Of a stretch of DNA of 28,515 bases, positions 16,874 to 22,526 are shown piece after piece. Each line of letters opens with the position of its first letter. The stretch's first letter is position 1. Source of the DNA: a virus; IMG/VR virus record IMGVR_UViG_3300009157_000040, positions 1 to 28,515 of that record; one strand, 5' to 3'. The position numbers and the translations under genes are program-made. The notes under the pieces were generated by a model. It saw only the letters and a program-made list of their open reading frames with translations. It was not told the DNA's origin and did not search any database.

Positions 16874-17353
16874 TTAGAGCGTCAGGAGGTCGTCGGTCCT
16901 TGGCGTCAGGTCAGGCCGTCCCGAGGTTGCCACCGGAGATTCGACTTCCTCAGGAGGCAGCCCGGCCTGCTCACGAATCGCCGCCAGCTCGGCCGGGTCG
17001 GGCAAGGGCAGTGGGATGCCGAGCGCCTCGTGAATCTCGGACGGCACGACGTATCGATTGCCGTCGGAGAGCGTGTAGATGACGTCCTCGTGGAACGCCT
17101 TCTGGAGACCGTGCTTGTTCTCGACAGCGATGGGGCCACCGTAGCCGAGGACGAGGCGAGAGCTCACGACCGTGCACAGCTGCGTCGGGACTTCACCGAC
17201 CAGCGGGTTCGTGATGAGATGCCCCTCGGGGTCCTGGCCGACGAGTTCGAGCTCGCGACCAGAACGATCCTTGAGCAGCTGACCGACTGGCCCATCCAGC
17301 ACGCCGACTGCTGCGGCGTCCTTCACGTATTCCTTCTCTTTCTTGTTCGTCAT
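16874..17353 (-). CDS. Hypothetical protein upstream of terminase
   Basis: 159 residues, mixed alpha/beta, with a Lys/Glu-rich start (MTNKKEKEYVKDAAAVGVLD) and segments such as LELVGQDPEGHLITNPLVGE and NRYVVPSEIHEALGIPLPLP. The C-terminus is Pro/Glu-rich and disordered-looking. One Cys, no membrane segment. It sits between a Gly/Pro/Met-rich protein and TerL in the late operon. I cannot assign a function; a packaging or head-related role is suggested only by location. Confidence 0.75.
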   Translation of the reverse strand: MTNKKEKEYVKDAAAVGVLDGPVGQLLKDRSGRELELVGQDPEGHLITNPLVGEVPTQLCTVVSSRLVLGYGGPIAVENKHGLQKAFHEDVIYTLSDGNRYVVPSEIHEALGIPLPLPDPAELAAIREQAGLPPEEVESPVATSGRPDLTPRTDDLLTL

Positions 17354-17385
17354 TTCTGGCTCCTGAGCTGAGGTTGACGCCGTCG

Positions 17386-18081
17386 CTAGAACTGAGGCTG
17401 ACTGCCTCGCGCTGAGGCCAGCAACTGCTGGAGCCGGCCCATGTCAGGCATCTGCCGTCCCTGTGGCATTCCGCCCGGTGCTGGTGAGTTCGCCATTGGA
17501 GGCGCGCCGATGGAGTTCATCATCGGCTTCTGAGGCATCGCGCCCCGCATCTGTTGCATCCGGTCCATCGCCGCCGCTCGAGGGTCGGGGCCAGGCATCT
17601 GGGGCTTGTCGAAAACGCCCGCTGCACGTTGGACTTGCATCCGTTGTGCAATGTCGTTCATCCCGCCGCCCATCCCCATGTCGTCCATCTCTCCACCGGG
17701 GATTCCGCGAGGCACGCCGAACCCACCATCCATCATCGGAGGAGGCATCATCCCCGGACCTCCCGCCGGAGGCTGAGGACGAGCGAAGTTTCCTCCTCCA
17801 GGCATCATGGGAGGAACGATTCCGCCTCCACCGAAGGATGGCCGACCCATGCCGGGCATTCCTGGACGTGGCGCGGCGCTCGGCGGGAGCGGCATCGGAC
17901 CGCGAGATGGAGGAGCCCACGCCGGAGGAGCACCACCCGACATCCCCGGACCGGGCTGTTGAGCGAATCCGCCTCCCGCGCCGCCCGAGATCGGACCCTG
18001 CATCCGAGGAGCAGTGCTGCGCATGCCCATCGGCTTTGCCTTCTTCTTTGGTGCTGGACGAGCCGCTGGTGCAAGAGCCAT
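17386..18081 (-). CDS. Gly/Pro/Met-rich low-complexity protein
   Basis: 231 residues with repeated GGG, MPP, PGMP and GPGM-like segments and a basic N-terminus (RPAPKKKAKPMGMRS). It has essentially no predicted folded core until a short helical C-terminus (MGRLQQLLASARGS). Similar Pro/Gly/Met-rich proteins occur in phage packaging or head modules, but no domain is recognised. The frame is the real one: it is uninterrupted, starts with an ATG after a plausible ribosome site, and other-frame ORFs here are Arg-rich shadows. Function unknown; it may be a flexible internal or assembly protein. Confidence 0.7.
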   Translation of the reverse strand: MALAPAARPAPKKKAKPMGMRSTAPRMQGPISGGAGGGFAQQPGPGMSGGAPPAWAPPSRGPMPLPPSAAPRPGMPGMGRPSFGGGGIVPPMMPGGGNFARPQPPAGGPGMMPPPMMDGGFGVPRGIPGGEMDDMGMGGGMNDIAQRMQVQRAAGVFDKPQMPGPDPRAAAMDRMQQMRGAMPQKPMMNSIGAPPMANSPAPGGMPQGRQMPDMGRLQQLLASARGSQPQF

Positions 18082-18146
18082 GACTGTTCCTCGGATGCTG
18101 AGTTACCGAGCGCGTGCGACTTCGCTTCGTTGCTGCCCGAGATGGG

Positions 18147-18632
18147 CTAGCGCTTCTTCGGCTGCGCGACCTCGTCCTTGACCGGCACGAGGACCCAGCC
18201 GTAGACCGGAGTCCACTTCAGCTCGAACCTCTGACCCGGATCGGGCAGGGAGTTGTCGGGGCGCGCGCCACCGGAGGGCAGCGTGTTGTCCGGCTTGTCA
18301 CCGGGCTTGGATGGCGTGCCGGGAAGCGTGTTGTCGGGCCGCGGTCCCGATCCGGGCAACGTGTTGTCCACGACCGGCGGAAAGACGGGCAGGTGGACGG
18401 GGAATCCCGGCGGAGGCGTCGGCAGCGTGTTGTCGGGTCCGGGACCGTCGGGCGGCGTGACGGGCGGCCAGATGACGTCGGGCGGCGACGGGATGTGAAT
18501 GGGATGCGACGGATGCGCTCCGCCTCCCGGCAGTCCCTGGTCGGGGCGCGGCGGCGGACCACCGGGCAGGGTGTTGTCCGGGCGGCCTCGGAACTCCAGA
18601 ATCGTGATGAGTGCCAGCTTCGTTGTCGACAT
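18147..18632 (-). CDS. Pro-rich PDNTLP-repeat protein
   Basis: 161 residues. Repeats of the motif (R/K/G)PDNTLPG occur near residues 17-24, 66-71, 88-94, 98-105, 113-120 and 124-130, with a variant RPDQGLPG near 29-36. A leading segment (MSTTKLALITILEFRG) and a folded-looking tail (FELKWTPVYGWVLVPVKDE) bracket the repeats. From memory, PDNTLP-type repeats occur in other uncultured phages; I cannot confirm this here. GGAG precedes the ATG. It lies between a DUF6496-like gene and a low-complexity gene. Function unknown; the Pro-rich repeats suggest an extended spacer. Confidence 0.75.
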   Translation of the reverse strand: MSTTKLALITILEFRGRPDNTLPGGPPPRPDQGLPGGGAHPSHPIHIPSPPDVIWPPVTPPDGPGPDNTLPTPPPGFPVHLPVFPPVVDNTLPGSGPRPDNTLPGTPSKPGDKPDNTLPSGGARPDNSLPDPGQRFELKWTPVYGWVLVPVKDEVAQPKKR

Positions 18633-18641
18633 CGGTGACTC

Positions 18642-18794
18642 CTACTTTCGTTTGTTGGTTGACGACGGTTTACGAGTTTTGCGCGCCTTCTGGAGCGCTA
18701 TTGCGATTGCTTGCTTCTGTGGACGACCGTGATGCACCTCTGTCCGGATGTTCTGTGAGATTACTCTCTTGGACTGTCCGGACTTGAGTGGCAT
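18642..18794 (-). CDS. Small DUF6496-like basic protein
   Basis: 50 residues, starting [15 protein letters not shown] and continuing with the stretch [18 protein letters not shown], the pattern of the DUF6496 family of small phage and plasmid proteins. It ends in a basic tail ([12 protein letters not shown]). The ATG overlaps the TAA stop of the Tad2-like gene by one base (TAATG). It is too short to stand out in a length-filtered gene search but is well supported by its family-like sequence and coupling. It may bind nucleic acid through its Lys/Arg residues; the family's role is unknown to me. Confidence 0.75.
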   Translation of the reverse strand: MPLKSGQSKRVISQNIRTEVHHGRPQKQAIAIALQKARKTRKPSSTNKRK

Positions 18795-19015
18795 TACGGA
18801 CTCACAAGCTGCCAATCGTCAGACAGCACATCTGTCTGAGACGCCAACCAAGGGACAAGGTCTCCCTGTGCTGTTGACATGTAGATGTATGGCAAGGACA
18901 TCTTGGAATGGGCGTCTGGAGTTTGCAGCTTGAGCCACATTCCCTTTCCGTTCCATCCCACTCGCTGGACACACTTTCCAGCCTTGAGATACCTGATTGC
19001 GTCTCCGAAATCCAT
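18794..19015 (-). CDS. tad2: Tad2-like DUF2829 protein, probable anti-Thoeris
   Basis: 73 residues matching the whole DUF2829 domain: [27 protein letters not shown] near 21-27, KMSLPYIYM at 38-46 and [18 protein letters not shown] at 51-68. DUF2829 proteins include Tad2, which sequesters the gcADPR signal made by Thoeris ThsB proteins so that the ThsA effector stays off. The start at 19015 is chosen because GGAGG lies five bases upstream; a longer open frame runs back over the cold-shock gene in the wrong frame and is not supported. It is in the late operon between a cold-shock protein and a DUF6496-like gene. Not every DUF2829 member has been shown to block Thoeris, so the activity is inference. 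Confidence 0.88.
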   Translation of the reverse strand: MDFGDAIRYLKAGKCVQRVGWNGKGMWLKLQTPDAHSKMSLPYIYMSTAQGDLVPWLASQTDVLSDDWQLVSP

Positions 19016-19091
19016 GTCGCCTCCGTTACTCGTTGACTTACACGAACGCTCCAGGATGACTGCCCAGAGTTCAGGCGTCATCTCCGTCAGT

Positions 19092-19376
19092 TCATCGAAC
19101 ACGACGGATTTCGATTGCTCGTGGCCCTTTCGGCGCCTCCAGGCAGAGGAACTCGACGCGGTCGCCGATTTCCAGGTCTGAGAACTCGACTCCCTGACTC
19201 TTTTGCAGAGCCGTGTAGTGGAAGAAGTAGTCCTGTCCATCGTTGCCAGCGATGAAGCCAAAACCCTCTTTGAGCTTGCGAACGACGCCCGTCTCGTGCG
19301 GTGCGCTGTCCCGCTGTGATTCGGTGCGCCGCGCAGCATCCGACCCTGACATCCTTGCTTCTTCTCCGTTACGCAT
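19092..19376 (-). CDS. Cold-shock domain protein
   Basis: 94 residues. An unusual Arg/Ser/Glu-rich extension (1-28) precedes a cold-shock domain with GVVRKLKEGFGFIAG (RNP1 around 38-42) and YFFHYTAL (RNP2 around 50-57), then VEFSDLEIGDRVEFLC and RAIEIRRVR. Such proteins bind single-stranded RNA or DNA and can act as RNA chaperones or antiterminators. It is the second gene of the late operon, about 75 bases upstream of the Tad2-like gene. The intervening stretch holds no confident gene. The Pro and Gly loops of the domain are intact. Confidence 0.9.
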   Translation of the reverse strand: MRNGEEARMSGSDAARRTESQRDSAPHETGVVRKLKEGFGFIAGNDGQDYFFHYTALQKSQGVEFSDLEIGDRVEFLCLEAPKGPRAIEIRRVR

Positions 19377-19388
19377 CCTTCGACTCCT

Positions 19389-20102
19389 TTACGTTCCCGT
19401 TCGTTCTTGCGGTTCGACTGCGGTTACTTCTGCTTCAGAGACTGCTCCCTCCAGATACTTCTGCGGGACACGTTCCTCTCCCACTGCGACCGTCTCGTAG
19501 TCAGATTCTTTCTTGACCTCGGGCCGATACATGTGGAAGTGGACGGTCTGATCGGCTGACATCTCCTTCGGGAGCATCTTCTCAGAAATGACAGCCAACT
19601 GTGCACCAACGGTTGCGAGCTCTCGGGCTTTTGCGATGCCCTTGATTTTGTCCTCGTCAAGACATTCAAGCACGGTGTTCAGACGCTTGAAAGCAAGGTC
19701 GCGAATCTTGGTCCGCTGACCCTCGATAATGCTGACGAGATTGTTGTTTGGTCGGTCGATGCTGGAGTGCGACTGAGTTCCGTGGTCGGTCATCAGCCTG
19801 ACATGGTCGTCGTTGACTCCGAACAGATTCCCTGCGTTCTTGTGTGAGGTCAGCTGGCCAACGATGACCGCATCTGCTGCCTCACGTTCAGTCAGGTGCC
19901 TCTGCCGAGGCTTGGCTGCTCGAAGTGCGCGTTCAACATGGTGCATGACCTCGGGGTCCAGCTCGATGGGATGGCTCGGTGCCTGGGGTTCGATGGGTGA
20001 CGGAGAATCGTCCCCATGAGGCTTGGAGTCTCGGTCAATGCGGTTCAGAATGTTGCTATGGGACCCGATACGAATCGAGGCCTCTTCTTCCGAAATCCAC
20101 AT
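19389..20102 (-). CDS. Putative small terminase or DNA-binding protein
   Basis: 237 residues. The segment VGQLTSHKNAGNLFGVNDDHV (about 79-99) resembles a helix-turn-helix, and KIRDLAFKRLNTVLECLDED with AKARELATVGAQLAV (about 130-170) resembles the oligomerisation core of small terminase subunits. The C-terminus is charged and flexible. It is the first gene of the late operon, directly downstream of a consensus promoter (20147-20175), and a GGGACCC motif (20057-20072) lies within its first codons. As small terminase it would select and bind phage DNA for TerL. A transcription regulator is an alternative, so I leave the gene symbol empty. Confidence 0.6.
   Translation of the reverse strand: MWISEEEASIRIGSHSNILNRIDRDSKPHGDDSPSPIEPQAPSHPIELDPEVMHHVERALRAAKPRQRHLTEREAADAVIVGQLTSHKNAGNLFGVNDDHVRLMTDHGTQSHSSIDRPNNNLVSIIEGQRTKIRDLAFKRLNTVLECLDEDKIKGIAKARELATVGAQLAVISEKMLPKEMSADQTVHFHMYRPEVKKESDYETVAVGEERVPQKYLEGAVSEAEVTAVEPQERTGT
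20057..20072. repeat. GGGACCC motif copy 1
   Basis: TATGGGACCCGATACG lies inside the first codons of the putative small terminase gene. Two other copies with the same ATGGGACCCG core occur at 20256-20271 and 20338-20353. The core is a near-perfect palindrome, so it may be an operator; the copy in the coding region may act as a roadblock or secondary site. Confidence 0.6.
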
Positions 20103-20146
20103 GCTTTTCGACTCCGATACTCGGATGCCACCGTCCGGCTTCGCTG

Positions 20147-20175
20147 ATTATAGCACACTCTGCGAAACTTGTCAA
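20147..20175 (-). promoter_or_regulatory. Consensus sigma70 promoter for the late operon
   Basis: On the minus strand TTGACA (20175-20170), a 17-base spacer and TATAAT (20152-20147) match consensus at both boxes, with TGC before the -10. Transcription would start near 20140, about 40 bases before the first gene. A TGTTCA-like half palindrome (20185-20201) abuts the -35, suggesting control by a dimeric regulator. Confidence 0.9.
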
Positions 20176-20184
20176 ATCGCCAAA

Positions 20185-20201
20185 AGTTCGCCTGATGAAC
20201 A
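20185..20201. promoter_or_regulatory. Imperfect TGTTCA-N5-TGAACA operator next to the promoter
   Basis: AGTTCG-CCTGA-TGAACA has one mismatch in the ten-base core of the recurrent palindrome. It is followed directly by another TGAACA half-site (20215-20220) preceded by a degenerate TGTTTGA. Together they lie immediately upstream of the -35 box of the late promoter, which fits an operator. Confidence 0.5.
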
Positions 20202-20255
20202 TTGTTTGAGCGAGTGAACATTTCTAGCAGTCCCGTATCGAAAAGGCATCTACAA

Positions 20256-20271
20256 TATGGGACCCGATATA
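20256..20271. repeat. GGGACCC motif copy 2
   Basis: TATGGGACCCGATATA follows directly after a TATAAT on the minus strand (20276-20271), so the motif would lie at the very start of a transcript. This arrangement is shared with copy 3 and suggests a repressor site at the initially transcribed region. Confidence 0.6.
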
Positions 20272-20300
20272 TTATAGAGCTATCGATCAAAATTGAGACA
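20271..20300 (-). promoter_or_regulatory. Possible weaker minus-strand promoter
   Basis: TATAAT at 20276-20271 (minus strand) has a poor -35 candidate TGTCTC at 20300-20295 with an 18-base spacer. The GGGACCC motif lies immediately downstream. It is weaker than the two flanking promoters and may not be used. Confidence 0.4.
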
Positions 20301-20337
20301 GAGAGTGGATTGTGGCTACCACCCCCCGGCGCTGGGT

Positions 20338-20353
20338 CATGGGACCCGCTGCG
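20338..20353. repeat. GGGACCC motif copy 3
   Basis: TCATGGGACCCGCTGC shares the ATGGGACCCG core. With the preceding GGGTC it also forms a small GGGTC-ATGG-GACCC hairpin. It lies just downstream of a minus-strand TATAAT (20361-20356), in the same relation as copy 2. Confidence 0.6.
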
Positions 20354-20355
20354 AC

Positions 20356-20385
20356 ATTATACCACACCTCTACCAGCCGTGTCAA
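20356..20385 (-). promoter_or_regulatory. Second near-consensus minus-strand promoter
   Basis: TTGACA (20385-20380), an 18-base spacer and TATAAT (20361-20356) on the minus strand, with TGG before the -10. It would drive a long leader into the late operon or a short regulatory RNA across 20103-20350. No coding region is apparent in that leader. Confidence 0.8.
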
Positions 20386-20461
20386 GCACAAAGCACTCTG
20401 CACAACAAAGCCCTCTATGATGTAAAAAACTTGGCTTGCCATACTTTGTATCATAAAGCAA

Positions 20462-20476
20462 GTGTAATGTTTACAC
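20462..20476. promoter_or_regulatory. GTGTAA-TGT-TTACAC palindrome
   Basis: A perfect 6-bp inverted repeat with a 3-base centre lies about 43 bases upstream of the -35 box of the early promoter. It is a plausible site for a dimeric activator or repressor. Confidence 0.45.
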
Positions 20477-20518
20477 ACTCGAGACCTCCACTTTGTTTGG
20501 TAAAGGGCAAAATAATAC

Positions 20519-20547
20519 TTGCACCGCGCGATCCCGTTTGCTATACT
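20519..20547 (+). promoter_or_regulatory. Early plus-strand promoter
   Basis: TTGCAC (20519-20524), a 17-base spacer and TATACT (20542-20547), with TGC before the -10 giving an extended -10. It would start near 20554 and lead into the 117-residue gene at 20626. Confidence 0.75.
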
Positions 20548-20625
20548 GTCTTTGTTGGTTGTTGGCGCGGGTTGCTGGCGACTAGCAGGGGCAAACAAGC
20601 CCATAGGTAAAGGATAGCACAGACC

Positions 20626-20979
20626 ATGAAGCAAATCAGCGTGACGCTCGACATCCCCGCCGGTGAAGGCAAGCCGGACTACAAGCACACCTACACGAAG
20701 GACAAGGCCGAGACGACGGCCGACGTGCAGGCCATCAGCAAGACCTGCGCTGATGCCGAGAAGAAGGAAACGCCCGGCGACTATCTGGTCAAGGCCTTCA
20801 ATTACGGCCACGACCTCCTGTTGCGCGCAGCCGAGCGCTCGAAGGGCTCGAAGCTGGTCCAGGGTCCGGACAAGGAAATCGCGAAGGCCGTCGCGATGCT
20901 TGTCGCCAACGGATTCGGGGAGGCCCAGGCTCGCGAGATGATCATCGCACAGCGCAAACTGACCGACAAGCCGGTCTAG
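20626..20979 (+). CDS. Hypothetical early protein
   Basis: 117 residues, soluble and mixed. The N-terminus (MKQISVTLDIPAGEGKPDY) looks beta-rich and the rest helical (DYLVKAFNYGHDLLLRAAER, KEIAKAVAMLVANGFGEAQA). One Cys, no membrane segment. It is the first plus-strand gene after the early promoter, with AAAGGA upstream, so it is probably expressed immediately after infection. The high-GC third positions support coding. Early location suggests host takeover or regulation, but I recognise no family. Confidence 0.8.
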   Translation: MKQISVTLDIPAGEGKPDYKHTYTKDKAETTADVQAISKTCADAEKKETPGDYLVKAFNYGHDLLLRAAERSKGSKLVQGPDKEIAKAVAMLVANGFGEAQAREMIIAQRKLTDKPV

Positions 20980-20993
20980 CGCCGCGCACCACG

Positions 20994-21018
20994 CGGGAGG
21001 GACTGAATATCCCTCCCG
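20994..21018 (+). terminator. GC-rich hairpin between early genes
   Basis: CGGGAGGGA (20994-21002) pairs perfectly with TCCCTCCCG (21010-21018) over a 7-base loop. There is no T-run, so it is more likely an attenuator or RNA-stability hairpin than a full terminator. A second CCTCCCGC stretch follows and could compete for pairing. Confidence 0.45.
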
Positions 21019-21078
21019 TCCCTCGCGGGATACCTCCCGCCTGATGATGGCCGATGGACGGCCGAAAGGGAAACCAAC

Positions 21079-21300
21079 ATGAAACAGGTAAAGAGATTTC
21101 TCGTGGTCCGAACTCCGGGCGGTGACGACGCCGCAGTGAACTACGAGGTGCCGCGCTTCGAGTGCATGGCCGACGTGGAGAGATTCTACGGCGTCGAGCA
21201 ATTGCTCCGAATCGTGCAGGACCACACCGAGAAACACGAACGCCAGTCGGCCCGCGCGCAAGCGATGTGGCAGATGCGCCAACAGATGGCGACCAAATGA
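21079..21300 (+). CDS. Hypothetical early protein
   Basis: 73 residues with a beta-rich first half (VKRFLVVRTPGGDD, VNYEVPRFECM) and a helical, Gln/Arg-rich second half (LLRIVQDHTEKHERQSARAQ). One Cys. It is followed with an ATGA overlap by a small membrane protein gene. Its start is preceded by AAAGGG. No family recognised. Confidence 0.75.
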   Translation: MKQVKRFLVVRTPGGDDAAVNYEVPRFECMADVERFYGVEQLLRIVQDHTEKHERQSARAQAMWQMRQQMATK

Positions 21301-21434
21301 CGACAGTCCTCGGCTTCGTCGGAACGATGGCTCTGGTCTTCACACTAGGCCCGATGCTGCCGGACCTGACACTGCCTCCCATCCTGATATTTTTCGCCTT
21401 CGCCTACATGGCGCTTCAAGAGAAAACCGAATAA
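21297..21434 (+). CDS. Small two-segment membrane protein
   Basis: 45 residues from the ATG at 21297, whose ATGA overlaps the previous stop. Two hydrophobic segments are visible, VLGFVGTMALVFTLGPML (about 4-21) and ILIFFAFAYMAL (about 29-40), with a short charged tail (QEKTE). It could be a holin-like or inner-membrane host-effector protein; its location in the early operon argues against a classical holin. A longer open frame starting upstream overlaps the 73-residue gene in the wrong frame and is rejected. Confidence 0.7.
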   Translation: MTTVLGFVGTMALVFTLGPMLPDLTLPPILIFFAFAYMALQEKTE

Positions 21435-21442
21435 ACCTCCCA

Positions 21443-21470
21443 GGCCCCCAGAACATCGGGGGCCTTTTTT
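21443..21470 (+). terminator. Rho-independent terminator
   Basis: GGCCCCC (21443-21449) and GGGGGCC (21458-21464) form a perfect 7-bp stem with an 8-base loop, followed by six Ts (21465-21470). It ends the first early operon, nine bases after its last gene. Confidence 0.93.
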
Positions 21471-21489
21471 CGTCCAGCTTCGCTGGCGA

Positions 21490-21518
21490 GGTTTATGAAT
21501 CATCGTGGTTTATGAATC
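21490..21518. repeat. 12-bp direct repeat pair
   Basis: GGTTTATGAATC occurs at 21490-21501 and 21507-21518, 17 bases apart. It lies between the terminator and a TGTTCA-type palindrome, in the region leading into the candidate origin. Function unknown; a protein-binding site is likely. Confidence 0.6.
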
Positions 21519-21530
21519 CTTGCAGTCTAA

Positions 21531-21547
21531 TGTTCAGCCCGTGAACA
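21531..21547. repeat. TGTTCA-GCCCG-TGAACA palindrome
   Basis: A perfect 6-bp inverted repeat with a five-base centre, one of three perfect copies (others at 23076 and 24208). It lies in the non-coding stretch upstream of the iterons. Confidence 0.75.
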
Positions 21548-21622
21548 ATATCAGATTCGATATCTGTTGGTCCCTCAGTCTACCCGCCGCGCCTGGCTCA
21601 GTGCCGCGCTGACACTAGGCCG

Positions 21623-21722
21623 TGAACATTTTGTGCGGCCCTGTGATCAATTTTCCCATCCCGCGTCGGCCTCCCGCCCGATCCCGCGCTCGAATTGATC
21701 AGAAGGCCGCACAATTTGTTCA
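21623..21722. repeat. Large inverted repeat, 30-bp arms
   Basis: The arm at 21623-21652 matches the reverse complement of 21693-21722 at 26 of 30 positions, with a 40-base GC-rich loop. The arms begin and end with TGAACA/TGTTCA half-sites. It lies just upstream of the left iteron array. It could extrude as a cruciform, act as an RNA structure, or form part of the origin. Confidence 0.85.
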
Positions 21723-21743
21723 TGCTCTCGACACCCGGAATCT

Positions 21744-21809
21744 CTGTGGTATCACTCTGGTATGTCTATGGTATCACTCTGGCATCACTCTGGTATCTCT
21801 CTGGTATCT
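21744..21809 (+). repeat. Left iteron array, six 11-bp units
   Basis: Six tandem units start exactly every 11 bases (21744, 21755, 21766, 21777, 21788, 21799), consensus CTCTGGTATCT. The 11-bp period is not a multiple of three, so it is not a coding repeat, and it is close to one DNA turn, so bound proteins would sit on one face. Confidence 0.93.
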
Positions 21810-22050
21810 TTTGATCCCGGAAGTCCAATATTATCAATAACTTACAGGGAGGCCCCCCTCTCCCTCACCCTCTAGGCTCGGGCTAAGGGTTGTCCGAACT
21901 TTATCGCGGTTTGGGGGCATGAGGCCCAATTTTTCACATCTCATGGATTTTTCATCTCATGTTCTATCTTATATCATTATATATAATAATATTACCCGGT
22001 AGATACGAAAAACAACATCGATGCCAACCCATGCCTCGGCACCTAAGAAT

Positions 22051-22069
22051 GGAGGGGGAGGGGAGGGGG
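22051..22069 (+). repeat. G-rich tract with G-quadruplex potential
   Basis: Runs of five, four and five Gs plus a leading GG are separated by single As. The mirror C-rich tract at 21853-21870 gives the same on the other strand, matching the inverted symmetry of the iterons. Confidence 0.6.
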
Positions 22070-22111
22070 TCTCGGCTAAGTCCATATGGGTCAATAACTT
22101 ACAGCCGATCG

Positions 22112-22177
22112 AGATACCAGACAGATACCAGGGAGATACCAGAGTCATACCAGACCAATACCAGACAGATACCAGAG
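22112..22177 (+). repeat. Right iteron array, six 11-bp units in reverse orientation
   Basis: ATACCAG begins exactly every 11 bases at 22114, 22125, 22136, 22147, 22158 and 22169; unit consensus AGATACCAGAS is the reverse complement of the left array. Three of six units are identical over AGATACCAG with A/G flank; others differ only in the outer two bases. Confidence 0.93.
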
Positions 22178-22224
22178 CAATCCGGGGCATTTTACCTCGA
22201 AATGCAATTTCACCTCTAAACCGC

Positions 22225-22253
22225 TTGCTAATATGGAAAAACCGTGGTATAAT
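22225..22253 (+). promoter_or_regulatory. Promoter of the second early operon
   Basis: TTGCTA (22225-22230), a 17-base spacer and TATAAT (22248-22253), with TGG before the -10. It lies about 50 bases right of the iterons and 60 bases before the first gene of the operon, so iteron occupancy could influence it. Confidence 0.75.
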
Positions 22254-22314
22254 GGTGGCATTGCGGCGGAGACTAGCCCGACGCAAACCTCGGAGAATGA
22301 AGAAAGGATAGTGA

Positions 22315-22506
22315 GTGACGAGAGGACGTAAGGCAGTTGAAGGAAAACCCAATTATGGACACCGGATGCTGAATGTCAACGACACAGCAGTCTGGGATTG
22401 GGCAATCAAGACAGCAAGAGCACGAGGTCTCAGCGTCAGCAAGTTTGTCGAGCAGTTGATGCGAGAGCAAATCGAGCGCGAGAAGCAAGCCAACACCTGG
22501 GAATAA
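22315..22506 (+). CDS. Possible ribbon-helix-helix DNA-binding protein
   Basis: 63 residues from a GTG with AAAGGA upstream. The pattern MLNVNDTAVWDWAIKTARAR then GLSVSKFVEQLMREQIERE fits a short strand followed by two helices, as in Arc/MetJ-type regulators that bind DNA as dimers. It is first in the operon beside the iterons, so it may be an autoregulator or iteron-binding protein; that is inference. The basic N-terminus (TRGRKAVEGKPN) could add DNA contacts. Confidence 0.65.
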   Translation: MTRGRKAVEGKPNYGHRMLNVNDTAVWDWAIKTARARGLSVSKFVEQLMREQIEREKQANTWE

Positions 22507-22526
22507 CCCCCAGAAGGAGACTAGCA

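Larger units (their letters stand above)
21744..22177. other. Candidate replication origin
   Basis: Two six-unit iteron arrays point at each other around about 300 bp. Inside are a C-rich tract (21853-21870), an AT-rich core (about 21935-21995, including two TTTTTCA-type repeats and TATATAATAATATTA), a G-rich tract (22051-22069), and the 14-bp direct repeat TCAATAACTTACAG at 21834-21847 and 22091-22104. No convincing gene lies here. Iterons plus an easily melted core are the hallmark of iteron origins; a phage initiator is not seen in the window, so this is a candidate. A complex promoter/operator region is the alternative. Confidence 0.6.

Noticed and set aside
19016-19339. N-terminal extension of the Tad2-like frame
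   Set aside because: Overlaps the cold-shock gene in another frame and has Ser/Arg shadow composition; the domain and a GGAGG site start at 19015.
20287-21282. 331-residue minus-strand open frame across the early genes
   Set aside because: It opposes three better-supported plus-strand genes, covers the early promoter region, and shows no recognisable domain.
21987-21995. TAATATTAC, identical to the nick site of rolling-circle single-stranded DNA viruses, in the AT-rich core of the candidate origin
   Set aside because: A nine-base AT-rich match is easily produced by chance in such a stretch, there is no adjacent stem matching those origins, and no Rep-type initiator gene is seen.
22252-22311. 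Nineteen-codon Arg-rich ORF (MVALRRRLARRK...)
   Set aside because: Its ATG overlaps the -10 box of the promoter, so it would not be on the transcript.
21959-22352. Open frames across the iteron region on both strands
   Set aside because: They read through iterons with an 11-bp period in changing frames, have biased composition and no good starts.
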